Part shown: piece by piece, positions 1-12,958 of the stretch
Numbering within the stretch: position 1 is the stretch's first letter
Layout: each line of letters opens with the position of its first letter
Source: Solenopsis invicta
Lineage: Eukaryota; Arthropoda; Insecta; Hymenoptera; Formicidae
DNA length: 64,000 nucleotides
Reading direction: 5' to 3'
Assembly: GCF_016802725.1 (NCBI RefSeq)
Contig: NC_052666.1
Location: 32,826,997-32,890,996 of the forward strand
Translations under genes and position numbers: made by a program
Notes under the pieces: model-generated
The model's input: the letters and a program-made list of their open reading frames with translations, nothing else
What the model was told of the DNA's origin: nothing
The model's database searches: none

Positions 1-1887
1 CAAGGACCCGTACTCACCGACAATTTACTTAATTTACCTTTGCAGCGACAACGAACGTCAGATTTCTTCAACAAATGAGAACTTTTATATTCGAAATGTT
101 GTATGTATATAGAACGATCGCGTGTAGATAGAATAGATAGATAGATAGATATTTCTCTTTAGCTTACACAAAAATTGCCAAGAAGAGCACTTGGTTTACA
201 ATATTTCTTTAAAACCGTTCATCCATCTACACAGTTCCGCGCACATACGTCTCTGCATACTTCAATTGTTTTATCTTTTACATTTTTACATTTTCTTATT
301 TTCCTACTTTCCTCCGCTATCCTTTACGCTATTTTCTATGACATACATAATGATAACATTGCTTTCTCTATTGTACACATTTATACCTTTTACATTTATA
401 CATTTGTATATTTTACAGCTTCACATTCTTATCGTTTTACATTCCTTTAAATCTTTTGTACTATCCTTGTTCTCTAGATTCTGTCTTGATTTCATTTTAT
501 ATGCACCTACCCTATTTTTTACAGCCATTTTTCTGTTGCGCTTCTATATCCTTCTCTCTACCTTTTATTTCTTGTGCTCTATCCCTAGTCCTAACGTATG
601 CTTATGTTTCTTATCCTTTCTCCTCCCTTTTCCTTTTCCTCTCTTATCCTATTTCTTTCATCGAAATAATCTCACTTCCCCTTTCTGATGGCGTGTAGAG
701 TTCGAAACACGTACTTCGATATACATCAACTATGAACGTATGTCATCACCGACTCTTGTTGTCTATGTTAATGTTAAGGAAATACGTATATGTATGTATA
801 TGCACACATACATTGTATATTGTGTAAATGGTTAATTATCAATTATATTTTTAATATAATAAATTAATGAAAATCTTTTAACTTAAAATGTTATTGAGTG
901 TCGCTAGTCCTGTTACGACTTATGCAGATACTTAATTGTTACGTTTGCATTTATTTTTCATTATATTTGATTGATCGAAGCTTATTTCTATTTCCATTTC
1001 CATATTTTTCTACAAATCATTAATTGTATCTTGTATCTTCCTTTAGATGGATTTGTCGTATAAATAAGTGGCAAAAGGTTTTGATTTAGATAGCTTCTCT
1101 CGAAATCTAACAATGTTTTCATATAATAAATTATATAAATTAATAAATTTTGAAATTATCTCTTATCATATATGAAAAATAAAATATTTTATAATATTGT
1201 ACGTATATAAATTTTTTAAATTAAATCCAACAAATTCTTTCCTTCTTCCTCGTAATAGCCCGAAATATTCTCTTAATATTTTTTTATTATGCAAATATTC
1301 ACAGTGCATTCATAATATATGTTTGTGTTCGCTTAAAATATAATATTAAAAATAAAAAGAAATTTATATAACATTGAAAAAGAAAAAAACGAAAGAGAAG
1401 AGTTTGGCCGCGTGATTAATGATGATCTCGGCCGCCTCTTTCATCATTCATGGAAATTTGTATGTATTCTTTATTTTCATTCTGGCGGGTCTCCGTTTAA
1501 TTTATCGTTCATTACAAATACGGAAATATAAAATTACATGAATCAGACGACGACCGTTTCCTCTACAACAAAACGAAGAAATGTAATATTGCTCGACGAG
1601 TGAACATGACAAAAGTATAAAACGATTAAAACGCGGCTTTTCACGCGTGGTTTACGCGTGGAACGTGCGACTTCGGGAAGTGACAATAAAGTCATAACAA
1701 ATTCACCGCATAAACGTTGCAACAGGAAATATTCGAGCATATCCAAGTCGCCCAAACAGATATTGTTGATCGATTGCAAAATCACCAAGGCTCGCCAAAG
1801 AGCGTGGCTCTTCTCATATAAATGTAACGGGGAAAGGAAGAAGAAGAGAAGAAGGAGAGAATATCGTTACCGCGTCGAGACACAGAT
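1..1887. other. Left flank, no confident gene
   Basis: AT-rich DNA without a credible long coding frame. Two opposite readings of the first bases are possible. A pyrimidine tract ending in CAG at 43-45 could be an acceptor for a terminal exon of a + strand gene from outside the window, with a stop near 75 and a long 3' UTR ending near the AATAAA at about 859. Alternatively GTGAGT on the minus strand, just left of position 18, could be the donor of a first exon of a minus-strand gene. Bases 200-690 are strongly T/C-rich on the + strand, and the two overlapping open frames there are compositional. A GATA tetranucleotide run lies near 133-150. Confidence 0.4.
1817..1823 (+). promoter_or_regulatory. 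TATA box of the 606-aa secreted protein gene
   Basis: TATAAAT lies 65-71 bases upstream of the chosen ATG at 1888 and is followed by a purine-rich leader. Position and sequence fit an insect TATA box. No clear TCAGT initiator was found downstream, so the exact start of transcription is not defined. Confidence 0.5.
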
Positions 1888-4467
1888 ATGAGGTCCTCTT
1901 TGATCGTAGGAGTCGCTCTGCTCCTGACGATAGCGACTACGTCCATCGTCCAGGCGTGCAAATCGGAACATACGTGTGGAAATTTAGGCCCAGGTACGTG
2001 GATCGTATGTATTGCTATACCGCGCACAATTAAATCACTCGCTGCAGCTACTTTATTCCATTTTTGTTATTTCGCGCATAATTTCGCGCGTAATTCTTAT
2101 CTTCTCCAAGTGCACGCTCGTAACTCAACGACGAGCATAAAGAGAAATTTAGACGAAAGTACTTTTTGCATAAAATTACATTCGTACGAGTCGAATGTAT
2201 GAGTCGAATGTATGAGCCTCACCGTATAAAAACGGAGAGTAAAACGACCAATACGAGTGTCGAGAGTACGTCGAGAAGATGCTCGTTCGTGTCTGATTTG
2301 TATCTGCTTTTGTGTCGCCTTAGGCATCAACGCGTGCAAATGCGGGGAAATAGTGGTGAAAGCAGCAAAGGTGCAAAAGCCGTTGTTCTATGCGTCGCCG
2401 AGAGCGATCAACGAAGCTGCGGCGGCTCGCGAAGCGGTTGGAAGGGTAAACGTGGGAACCGAATATGGGATATCTTTCCCTAAATACTCGTCGAGTGGAA
2501 CGTTCAGTGGTAGCAGCGCTAGCAGCGCTAGCGACAGCTCCATGTCTTCAAGTTCCTCGTCTTCCGTCGGAATTCTCGGAGGACCGTTTGGCCGCAGCAA
2601 CGCTTATTCCGCACCCTTCAAATCTGTCTCGGGCAAAGTTACTTCGAGTTGTGGATGCGGAAAGACATCCGAATCTCTGGAGGTTCGCGATCTTCTGTCC
2701 TCTAATATCGAAGGGAAAATCGCGCCTAGGTATCTTATTTTCATTATTTACATTATTTTACAGATCGAACGTATCGAATCTTTTTATCGTTTTTAATACA
2801 TATCGCTTCGTTTTCCGACAGTTTTCCACCGATCGGCGATTTGTGTTATCCGAATCCGCCTAATGGAAAATTCCAAGTGACGACAAAAGTGACACCGGCA
2901 CGTCCTGGTAAGATCAAATGTGGTCCCCCCATCCCTTACGAGATTTGCGTCAAAGTGCTCAATGGACAGATCGACGAGGCTGGATTGAGAGAACTGGGCT
3001 TGGCGACCGGCGGATTATACGGCGGAAGCGCCTTTGCTGGCGGGAATAGTCTCGGTGCAGCGGAATACACGACCTCCGACGACGCGGCTACGCGATACGG
3101 TTCGTACGGTTCGTACGGCTCGTACGGCTCGTACGGCTCGTACGGGGCTAGTAGTGCCAGCGCCAGTAGTGCCAGTGCGAGCTCGACGACACGCGGATAT
3201 AACGCGGGTGGTAGCCTCGCGGGATACGAATCGTACGCGAGTGCCGCCGCGGGTGCTGCCGGATACGGATCGTACGCCGCCCCCGTTGGCGCGAGTGCCG
3301 CTGGTGCTGCTGCTTCCAGCGACTTTGAGACCAGGAGCCTGATCCAAGGATCTAGCTGCGATTTTGGCGATGACGCAGGTACGTCTTTGATAACTCATTA
3401 TCGTAAAATTCAAATGGACTTGACCCATTATATCCATTCCATATATCCGTTATAAAATAAAATTGGATGAGGACCGAGAGATGAGGTACACGTTACTCCG
3501 CTTATACTTTAGAGTTTCTCGAGGACTATTCGTATCCTCGGCTGCCAGCGGATCCGGTCTCGCTCACCTTGGCGTACAAAAATCTCTTCCCTCGCACGGT
3601 GTACTACAGTAGAAAGGCGTTCGTGCCGGAAGACAAGCTGGCGTTCGGACACCGAACCATGCCGACCGAATCGACACCGGCCGGTAAAAAGATGTCGGAC
3701 GTTCCCGAGGAAAAGCTTCAGATCCTCGAGAAACCCGTCGTGGAGTTGAAGCCAGTACCATCGGTTTCCATCACCACCATCGGCGCTTACGACGAGCACG
3801 AGGAAGCGAAGCTGGCTGAGCTCGAGGCCATCGAGCGCGAGAGGATAAATCGGGAAGAGCTCGCCGAACGGCAGCGAGGAAACTTTATTACATACGGGTA
3901 AGAGAGCTAGAGACTGGCCGCGATCGAGATCGGAGCGAAGCTCTTTAGAGGGGCTTCGCCCAGTAAGCTAAACTCAAATCTTGACTCGCGTCTTGACGTT
4001 GAGTTAGAGATAGCGTGGCGTAGCATCGCCATCATATATTATATAATTAAAGTTAAGCGAGTGTTCCAAATGTTTCGATTCGATCGATAATTGATTTTAG
4101 AGATCTGGGATACGCGCCAGTCAACAGAGGGCCGGGGGGACTGCGGCAACCCTTGTCGGCGGGTCCTATCGGCGTGCTCAACGCGCAAGACGATATCGGA
4201 GCGGATTGCGGTCCAGTAGGACCACCGGATCCCGATTACGTTCCTGGCAGCATCCAGATCGATCGAGACCTCGTGGAGTCGAACTTGCGAGGCGAGGAAA
4301 TCGAGGATGACACTGGCGATTCGAAGGCGATGTACGTTCGTCATTACGCGGGCGGCGACATTAGCGAGGAGGAAGACGACAGCGACGATTCCACGTCCGG
4401 CATATTCGCTAGGCTGAAAAGTGTTGCCCGAAAGCACGGTTCTCCGTGTGCAGGTTTAGCCGTATAA
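1888..4467 (+). CDS. Secreted Cys-, Ser- and Gly-Tyr-Ala-rich protein, unknown family
   Basis: Five exons: 1888-1993, 2324-2729, 2822-3378, 3513-3897 and 4101-4467. All have GT/AG borders and exact phase agreement, giving 606 residues. The start has a classical signal peptide (hydrophobic residues about 5-23) ending before a Cys-containing segment. Residues about 37-60 hold a CKCG motif, about 85-125 is a serine-rich stretch, and about 178-210 carries three cysteines with many prolines. From about 264 there are five Gly-Ser-Tyr repeats, then Ala/Ser/Gly-rich sequence to about 345. The C-terminal third is charged and ends in an acidic patch. Gly-Ser-Tyr and Ala-Ser repeats are typical of insect extracellular matrix, silk, eggshell or cuticle proteins. 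That role is an inference, because I do not recognise the family. It heads a run of six secreted-protein genes on the same strand. Confidence 0.75.
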
Positions 4468-7123
4468 ACGGCTGTCCGGTCGTGCTTTTCGGCGATCGCG
4501 AACCGATCGATCACCTTTGTTGACTATCGAGATGACTTGATCTTGATTCTTCTGACACGCGAAGACACGGATGGACACCCTCGAATATTACACTAGTCTT
4601 AGTCCTGTGTCTTTGTCATGTTATTATTGTTAAGATAATATAGCAGTTATGCGACAATTTTAATAATTCATTTTATTACAATTTCCCACACCAACATTTT
4701 TATTCTCTCTCTCTCCCCTAATTTACTTAAAGGGAAAACTTTATACATGTATATACATACACATACAAACGTATATCGTCCAACCATATCGATCCACACG
4801 TTTGTGCGTGCTTGGATAAAAATGGATAGGAGAAGATGCAACTTGAAACTGAAGTCTGCGATTATACATATTATACTTATATACCTTTAACGTAGCGCGT
4901 TTTAAGCAAGGAGCAATTTTACAATTTATACTTTAATTCATACAATTTAGAAAATCAATTTTTTTTATTTTTATTTTATTCCGATATTCTATGATTTAAA
5001 TCTGATTGAAAATTAAAGAAATTGTCTTAATAAAAATTATTGTAGCAAACTTCAATAAATACACAAGTAGCAACTTGCTATTTGAGCTTTTGCACCGATT
5101 CAATTGTCAAACGAAATACTTTTGATTTTATCATTACTTTTATTCTATTTTATAATCCTACTACAAGAAATAAAACTAAAATCTTATTATTATAAGAAAA
5201 TATAAGAAAAAAGTTTTAGGATAATAGGTGGGGATTGTATAGTATCTTTACGAGCAGTTTCTGTCTATAGTCTATGAATGCGCGCAAAAGATTTATGATC
5301 CTCCTTCCACTTCCTTGGCCAAAACACGACCGTCAGCACGTCATAAAGTGTTTCAGCCAGGAAAAGATAAGTACCACATGGTGATGCACGATGATCGCCG
5401 CGAAGGAAACATAATGTATCTCTGAGAGCGCGGCGAGAGCGGATCTTGCGTGCGGTAGCTATTTAAAGATACTCTACGAGTTCAAGCGCTTCTCTTCGCG
5501 CTTCGAGATAAGATTTCTCCTTTTTTTCTCTTCTTTCTTCGCGAGTGCGTACGTGAAATTTATGATACGTATGCACACGCATTGGACTGATTTATTTCAT
5601 TTACATACGTGGCATAAATTACAAGCAGCCGGACGAATGAAACGAGGAACCGAGGGAAATGACTGCAAACGACGAACGAGATGTATCAATTTATCGTGTG
5701 AATGACGATGTAGTGTATCGTTTAGACATAAATTTCATCTTGATATCTATATAATAAATATGTACAGTAGATATATCATAAAAAGTCTTCTTATTGCGAT
5801 CAATTTAAATATATCTCTTTTACATTTTATAATATATATTTTATGTTTGAGAGAATATGTTTGAGAGAAAAAGAGCTTGCTTCGAAAGTTTCGAAACGAT
5901 TTAGTCTCATGGTGAAGAATTTTGTTATTCGAAATTTCAATACTTTTTTTTTGAAATTAAACTATACAATATGCTTTCTCAGCATCAATCAATTATCTTT
6001 TCATTATTATATGTATAAAAATATTAAGTCAAAGAGTGAATAATTTACGAAAGATTTCATTTTTATTTTAATATAATTTAATATAAAATATAAAATCTCT
6101 GATGACGTATTGAATAATTTTACAAGTAGAAATCGATCCCGAAAACTCGATTTATGTAAAATGACGATAAATGTTTTTGTTGCAATATACAATACAGTTC
6201 TTTTAAAATATAGTTTTCTCTCTCTCTCTCTCTCTCTTTCTCATTCTATTTCAAATATTTGGAAAAAAATTTAATACAAATGAGAAAAATTACATAAATT
6301 TGATTATAAACGATTCATTACGAATCTATATGTAATGAACATAATTTGTTTAGTAATTATCAATTCGAAACGTATATTAACCCGTCCTTGAAATCTGAGG
6401 ATGCCCCTTTTCTATTTTAAAACTTTGTCCTTGTGAAAATTTTTAGATCATAATTGGTATTTAGAGTAAGAATAAAAAGAGTAAGAAATTTCTATTGACT
6501 TTTTCTTGACAAATATTTAACAAATAAATGATATTATTAATTATCTTTTTGAGTAGAACAATTTGATAATATATAATATGTATAATAGTTTATTTGTATT
6601 TTCAACATTTACATTTAAACTGCTGTTAGATATTCGACTCCGTTATCGACTAGATTTTCGAAAAGAGCAACTCCTTTTACCTTTAAATATCAATTGCGTT
6701 ATATTTAATGATCTAAAACCTAAAAATTCAGATTAGGACTCAAATTATAAGGATTAGGCCTAAGGGCTAGGATTTAATCCGGGTTTTAATAAATTAGCAC
6801 AGGTGACATTAATTTTTTTTATTCTTGATAAACAAGATAATTTGATGATCGGTGTCGGACACAATTCACAGGACTACACAGGAAACGAGGAATCTCGCAT
6901 GGACACGCATCGAGGAAAGTACGTGCCTATTTCACTTTTCAATCCAACTTCTCGCTCCCGCGGGTCACGTAATAGCAAGAAATTATTATTTTGTTATTGT
7001 TATAAGTTTATCATCCGTGGTTACATCTAAACAGGATGAATTTCGTGGGCTTGCCTTGGACGAAATGACTCGTATATGAGGAGCGCGGTATGCCGTGGAT
7101 CAGTTTAGTAAATCCTTGCGACG
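4468..7123. other. Intergenic region with a possible 3' UTR
   Basis: The first about 570 bases may be 3' UTR of the preceding gene, with AATAAA at 5029-5034 and 5054-5059. Around 5280-5520 the sequence is less AT-rich and contains an AGATAAG GATA-type site and a TATTTAA, so it could be an enhancer or an unrecognised promoter. A short open stretch at about 6845-6920 ends at a GTACGT donor but has no recognisable partner exon. A CT dinucleotide tract lies at 6213-6242. I see no other gene. Confidence 0.5.
7073..7105 (+). promoter_or_regulatory. TATA plus initiator of the 192-aa secreted protein gene
   Basis: TATATGA at 7073-7079 is followed 27 bases later by TCAGTT at 7100-7105, the arthropod initiator. 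The ATG at 7124 follows about 22 bases downstream of that, implying a very short leader. The spacing is normal for an insect TATA/Inr promoter. Confidence 0.55.
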
Positions 7124-8240
7124 ATGGCGACGGTATTCAAATTGCAATTTTGTATCATTATCATCATCTGTTTCTATTCGAGGTCTTTTTATAGCTTTAA
7201 ACTACCGTACGATGGAGCTAAAGTAGTCACATACGGCGAGCCGTGTCATTCACCGCGTTATTTGCCCGTAACAATCGAGGTATACTTGCACACGATATGA
7301 ATATCTTATCGTATTGTTATTACATTGTATAAGAAGTACTCTTTCAGACGCGACGTGACGCACACGTTATAATGCGTATTTTAATTATTCATATAATTAT
7401 CCAACTTGTTAAACGTAATTAAGAATTGCTTCAGACTTTAATCATATTATTCTTCTTAATATTATTAATATTGCACAATATTGTGCAATTCATAGTATTG
7501 TTCGAATAGCGATCAAGTATCTGCGAAATAATTTATACAGGAAGTTGCAAAGCCTGTGACAGAACTCGTTTCACCTACGTCACCTTGCGCCTATCGACCA
7601 CTGAAATTAAATTATCGAGTGACAGACACCGATGAACCGGCGATTCCTCATCAACCGCAAGCGGAGTATCCAATTTCCATACAAGTACCTCGAGTGCCTG
7701 AACCCTTGGAAATAATCACGCCGGATCCTTTTCGAGGAAAATCCTATATGTACGACATTCAGGATTTACCAACTCCTGCAGCCGTCGAGCCATATTCGCC
7801 GAGGAGATACAATTTCGATTTTCAACTACCACCTTCACCAATTTCGTAAGCATTCCCCAAGATTTCTCTTTTTTTTATTTTATTAAAGAAAAAAAAAGAA
7901 TTTTGTTCATTATAATCACAGATTATACTTTGCATATAATTTATCGGAATTAGTGTACGAAATTTCTAAATTTCTAAATTTCTTTGTTGATTCTTTTCCT
8001 ATTACCATATTGTAGGAAATACATAACATTTAGAATAACATTTAGAAATATACAAATCTACAAATGTGGATTCATTGGAAAAATGTCTTTTTATCAAGTA
8101 ACAACATTTATTTTTATTTCAGAGAAGTACCAACGCCACAGTCCATTAAACTGCTGACTGGCCTTACTAGCAAAATTGACAGAGTTTTAATTCCTGCCTG
8201 CCAAGTGCCATCTTCTAGCTGCTGTGGAACTGCGCTGTAA
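7124..8240 (+). CDS. Small secreted proline-rich protein, unknown family
   Basis: Three exons, 7124-7279, 7541-7845 and 8123-8240, join in phase to give 192 residues. The N-terminus has a strong signal peptide with an isoleucine-rich core (residues about 7-20). The mature protein is rich in Pro, Tyr and Val/Ile, with two isolated cysteines (about 41 and 66) and a C-terminal SSCCGTAL tail. There are no transmembrane segments or catalytic motifs. AATAAA lies 78 bases after the stop. The gene sits between two other genes for secreted proteins with structural-looking composition, so an extracellular structural role is a reasonable guess. I do not recognise a family and give no function. Confidence 0.7.
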
Positions 8241-8317
8241 TACACGAAATGAAATTACTTCCAATAACGCGGTATCTCTCGTCAAGTAGATGAGAGATAC
8301 ATAGTATTCGACAGTTA

Positions 8318-8323
8318 AATAAA
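8318..8323 (+). terminator. Poly(A) signal of the 192-aa secreted protein gene
   Basis: AATAAA located 78 bases downstream of the TAA stop in an A/T-rich context. Confidence 0.5.
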
Positions 8324-9339
8324 AATATTATACTAAAGAAAAATTGTACTGATTTTCAATAACCTTTTATTCCTATCTTCTTTTTCCTCTCTTCTATGCC
8401 TTTATATTGGAGTTATTGTGCCGTCTTTAAATACTTGAAATTTCAAATTTTTCTTTGAAAAGTAACAATAATAAGTAGTCTCTTTTTAAATCCTCGCGTT
8501 TTATTTAGCATCGTCGTATCAAATAATTAGAATACTACTTAAATTTCTATCTATTTTTTTTGTAAATTTCACTGACATTGTGATATGTGAGGAAAATGTA
8601 ATAAAAGAAACGACTCGAAATAATAGTAGACTAATTTTGCAGTTTTACGTTGCAAGCATATATAAAAAACCTTATTTGATTCCTAGCGTTGTATTTCTAG
8701 CACAAATATTTTTATTTTGTTTATAACATTATTTATCTTGCAATATTTGCCTCACATCAAAACATTTTTAAGTGAATTTTGTTCCACGAATGTAAACAAT
8801 AATAATATACATGTATAAACAGGACTCTCTTATAAATATGATACAAGTAAATAATAGTTTTTATAAATGTGACTGTCTACGCTTGTATAAACGCTATTTT
8901 TCGAGCATTAAAAATTTAATTATAATAAATTATGTGTTAAAAAAAATTTACAACCAATTTTTATGATTTGTTAATTAATTTTTCTTTTATTTAATACTTT
9001 ATTTAACTTGAGTAATTTACAACACATTTTTAACTAGAAAATGTTGATAAGTATTTTTAATAATTGTTTGTCGGCTTTAATACACACATTACGAATAAGT
9101 ATTTATTATATAAATGTTTATATTCATAGAGACACACGTGTGTGCGCGTGTAATATATTCACTTGATATACATGTAGATTATATAGCCGACCATATGTAG
9201 GTGACCATGTTTTGTTTGAAAAAATAAAGAATATATTTGAAAATTTTAGGAGATTTTCTTTTTACATGATTCTCCAAAACAACTTAAATTCAACAATTAA
9301 ATTTATCAATTTTGAAATTTATTAAAAATTTATTAAAAA

Positions 9340-9382
<43 letters not shown>

Positions 9383-9860
9383 CAGTAAAATTGTACTCAT
9401 TAATTAGACATTAGACATTCGAATGCTAATTAAAAAAGAATTTTTGTGAAATAAAGGACAAATAAAGGGTAACAGGTTAAAATAAGGGATACAATTGAAT
9501 TTTGAGAAAATAAATAAATCTAAAGGATGAGTACCCGAAATAAAGGACTGTTCTTCTTAGAACAAAGGACGTACGATCCCCGTATATAATATTATACTAT
9601 ATAATATATAGAGGAAGAGCGTCGGTATGTACACATATTTTATATCATTAGTAAAGAGAAATATTAATTCAAGATTATTGCACGAAGGTTGCATAAAAGA
9701 TATCGCATTAACAATCAATGTTGATGAATCGTGCTCCATTACAAAACGAGTCGCTGATGAAACGATGGATAATCTCACGCGCATCAGCGTATCTCGATTG
9801 TCGATCGTTGTCGGCCAACAATCTCCGATGTTGTTCGATTCCATCACGATCTTCGTGCCG
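8324..9860. other. AT-rich intergenic DNA
   Basis: No gene seen. A poly-A run followed by a TA dinucleotide tract lies at about 9336-9378. The remainder is low-complexity AT-rich sequence. Confidence 0.5.
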
Positions 9861-9892
9861 AATCTGGACACGATGACAATCGTGTCCAGATT
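9861..9892. promoter_or_regulatory. Perfect 14-bp inverted repeat just upstream of a TATA box
   Basis: The left arm AATCTGGACACGAT (9861-9874) and its exact reverse complement (9879-9892) are separated by GACA. A TATA-like element TATATAG begins at 9901, and the first exon of the 803-aa gene starts coding at 9965. The position suggests a binding site for a dimeric regulator or a cruciform. No known factor is assigned. Confidence 0.6.
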
Positions 9893-9900
9893 CCCGATGG

Positions 9901-9907
9901 TATATAG
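9901..9907 (+). promoter_or_regulatory. TATA box of the 803-aa protein gene
   Basis: TATATAG at 9901-9907, eight bases after the palindrome and 58 bases before the ATG. A weaker initiator-like CAGTTAG follows about 24 bases downstream. Confidence 0.5.
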
Positions 9908-9964
9908 GGTATAAGCAGCCTGTTGCAGTTAGTGTCATCGAGTTCTCCCATCGAGACTCCCATC

Positions 9965-12791
9965 ATGGCGAATACGAGCAATATACTCGCGGTACTTGTT
10001 ATCGCCTTTCTGGCCTCTTTATCTTTAAGTTTGGCCAAACACGACTCTCTGGGCACAATCTCTGATGCAGAGACCTTTGAGAAGCCTGTCGAGCTGCAAC
10101 CATCTTTCCTTCGGGAAAAGAGACAGAAGGAAGCGGAAGAGTTCCTTCATGGAAATCTGAGAGACGATGATCCTTTGGAATTGGAACGAGAGTTTCAACC
10201 GTCGGAGTTGAAACCTATCTTCAACGAGAGAAGAGCGGTTCCGGGCTCTGCTGAAGCAAAGGAGATTGGTCAGATGGATTTCGAGGAACGGGAACAATTG
10301 AGACCAAATAGTATCGAGACTAAAACGAGCAACGATATCGTCGAGGGAGAAGAGGAGGTAATATTTATATATTATATATTATTATACTAATAATAATTAT
10401 ATAATATGTACACTTAAAGTATGCCATTATTTATTCGTGGACATTGTCAAGAAGAAGAGAATTGAGTCGAAAAGAATGAAAGTAAGTTTAAAACTCTCTT
10501 TTCTTTCAGGATGATATGTTTTCATACAGGAGTATGCACGATCTCATCCAAGCATTGCTTCTCGCGGATGAGGAGGACATTGTCGAGAGACTGCAACAAT
10601 TGCGAGAGTCACAGGTAATTGATGAAGAAAATTTAATATACTACATACAACGTAGAATTTCTTAAACATTTAGCAAACTATTGAGAAAAACTTGTAAATT
10701 ATTTACAACTAATTGTAAGACTTTCGTCGACTCGAAGAAAGTCTTACAATTGCTCACGTATGGTTGATCTAGGCGTCTCATTGGCTTCCCCCCCTCCCCC
10801 CATCATGCCTAATGTGATATACATTTAGCAAATGAAAATGGAGATTAAAGAGAAGGACGTTACATCGTTTGTTACAGAATGCTACGAAATCCAGCAATTT
10901 ACCAAAGCGTGAAGCGGTCGCAGCCGCAGCCGCGGCATCAGCGTCCTCAACGTCGAGCAATCTTCTCGGAGCGAATCTGTGGGACGCCGTTCCTCTGGTC
11001 GATCTGGATGCTCACTCTTGCGAAGTCGAGGCTTTTTCACACGGTCACTTGCACTTGTCGGGAACGATCGTGCACGAATTTTTCTGTGAGCTGAGAAAGC
11101 TCTGGCACTACGTCTTGATCGTCCTGCGGAACTTAAAGTCCGAGCTTACCTTGGGACCGCTGGTAGTCGGGGATGTCGTCGCCGAGGGTATCTTCGGCCA
11201 GTTGTTCCATCACGCCTCGCATCTCGTTCGCGCCTGCATCAGCGAGCCCCATCACCTGCTAATTCTGCCCGATATAATCCGAGACGCCGTACCGTTCCCC
11301 AGTATCAGTGGTGCCATTCACCGAATCGTATACGTCTTCCGCAAGGTGCTGCACTTTGGACTCGAGCTTTTCCACCAGCACGTTCGTCACGTTCTCGCGC
11401 ACTTGTTCTCTCATCGCCATTCGCGCGTGCACCTGCTGCAACATTTGCATCACTGGCGAGAGTTTGGCTCGATCCTGCCGGTGGAGGAGATATCTACCGC
11501 GTCCGCGTCTGCGTCCGCGGCGACGGCAACCGCAGCCGCTTCCAGCGATTGCTCGCTCACCGTTCCGGACTACCATCGATCATTGGCAGAAGTTTTCTCC
11601 TCGTTCCGCGGCTTCCACGATGGATACTTAGCGTCTGGACTACCTCATCTGATCAGGACCGGCGCAAGGAGCTTCTCCACGTCCTCGGCGTTCCCCAAAT
11701 TCCGTTCGTATTTGTCGCAGATACCTTTCTTTAATTTCTGCGGGAATGGACCGATCGGACAGAGCGGCACTGCCACCACCACTACCACCACCACCGCCAC
11801 CGCTACGGCGGTATCCAGCGCGGCGGCGTCCAGCGCACCATCGGTGATAGAGCCGACGATAGTCCCGTTAGCACCCATCGCCCCCATCGAGACTGAAACC
11901 GCGAGCTCCTCGGCGTCCGCCACCGCCACCACCGTTGTCGAGACGCAACCGACGGCCTTTTCCGCTGGACCGACTATAGTTCCTTCGATTATTCCCTACG
12001 AGTCAAATGTGCAGGCGGCAGCGGCGGCAGCGGCGGCGGCGGCGACGACCGCGGTATCCCCGGCGATAGCTTCAGGCTGCGAGACTGCTGTACCCACTCT
12101 GTCTCCGGCGATTGTCACCAACACGGAAGTCGTGGAGAATACGGTGGCAGCCGCCTCCGCGGCTGCGTCCGCGGCTACCTCGGCTCCGTTCCTATCGTCG
12201 CGCGGATACAACGGGCTCAGGAGGCCGTTCGTCTCCACCGTCGCACCCGCGTCCGCGCCCGCGGCAGCCGTAGCCGCAGCCTCGTCCGCTTCCGCTTCCG
12301 CTTCCGCTACGGGTCGTGCCTCTCATCCTCGATATCGTGGACTCGATCTGGACGTCGATCGTAGGACCAGGTATCATCCACTGATCCGTTCGCGAGGCTT
12401 TCCCGCTTCCGCCTCCGCCGCCACTGCTACGGCTGCTGCTGCTGCGTCGACTTCCTCGTCGTCCGCCGTAGCCAGCGGTTCAGCTAGCTCCGTTTTCTCG
12501 AGTGGCCTCAACTTCGTCTTGCCTAGGGAACAAGTAGTTGGCGCTTTAGGTTACAACTATCTAATGCCGGGTGACATCGTCGCGATCATCCTGAGAAACA
12601 AGGCGATCCTGTTTGGCCGTGTGCTGGACGCCACCAGCCCGATCACGTTCAGCTTCCTCAGACCGCAACTGCGTGCTTCCTTGCTCCGCCACGGTGGACG
12701 GGTCTGGAAACTCCTGCCTAGAGACTTCAGGGATCCAGAGTGCATCCGGAAATTCAACAATCCTCTGCTCCTGCGTTACAGCCTTCTTTAG
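9965..12791 (+). CDS. Large secreted Ala/Ser/Thr-rich low-complexity protein, unknown family
   Basis: Three phase-0 exons, 9965-10357, 10510-10614 and 10878-12791, give 803 residues. The signal peptide covers residues 1-24. A furin-type REKR lies at 50-53, followed by a very acidic segment. Residues 132-166 form an amphipathic helix-like exon. The long last exon begins with an Ala run, then a His/Leu/Val/Phe-rich block (about 185-370). Long Ala, Ser and Thr low-complexity segments follow (about 370-700). It ends with a non-repetitive, more hydrophobic domain of about 90 residues containing few charges. Silk-associated, eggshell or mucin-like matrix proteins have such composition, but I do not recognise the family. 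The His-rich block is odd because its antisense strand, in the same codon register, also reads like a helical protein. AATAAA follows at 12883-12888. Confidence 0.75.
10712..10750. repeat. Perfect 14-bp stem hairpin in intron 2 of the 803-aa gene
   Basis: ATTGTAAGACTTTC at 10712-10725 and its exact reverse complement at 10737-10750 flank an 11-base loop. It lies in the intron between 10614 and 10878. The stem is too short for a typical microRNA precursor. Confidence 0.6.
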
Positions 12792-12882
12792 TCTCTATCT
12801 CGTGACTAGTCCTTAATTATTATCGACTATCGACTACCGACTACCGACGTGTATCAAACAATTGTAATTCATCTTGATCGTG

Positions 12883-12888
12883 AATAAA
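12883..12888 (+). terminator. Poly(A) signal of the 803-aa protein gene
   Basis: AATAAA 92 bases after the TAG stop, preceding a long GA microsatellite. Confidence 0.5.
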
Positions 12889-12956
12889 AATGTGTCCTAA
12901 AATTTAACAACAGCCTCTAATATTTTTCCAACAACTTCTTGTTTTATTGTTAGTCT

Positions 12957-12958
<2 letters not shown>

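Noticed and set aside
191..698. Two overlapping hydrophobic frames near the left edge
   Set aside because: T/C-rich composition alone gives Phe/Leu/Ser runs. There are no splice partners or homologous features, and they are more likely UTR.
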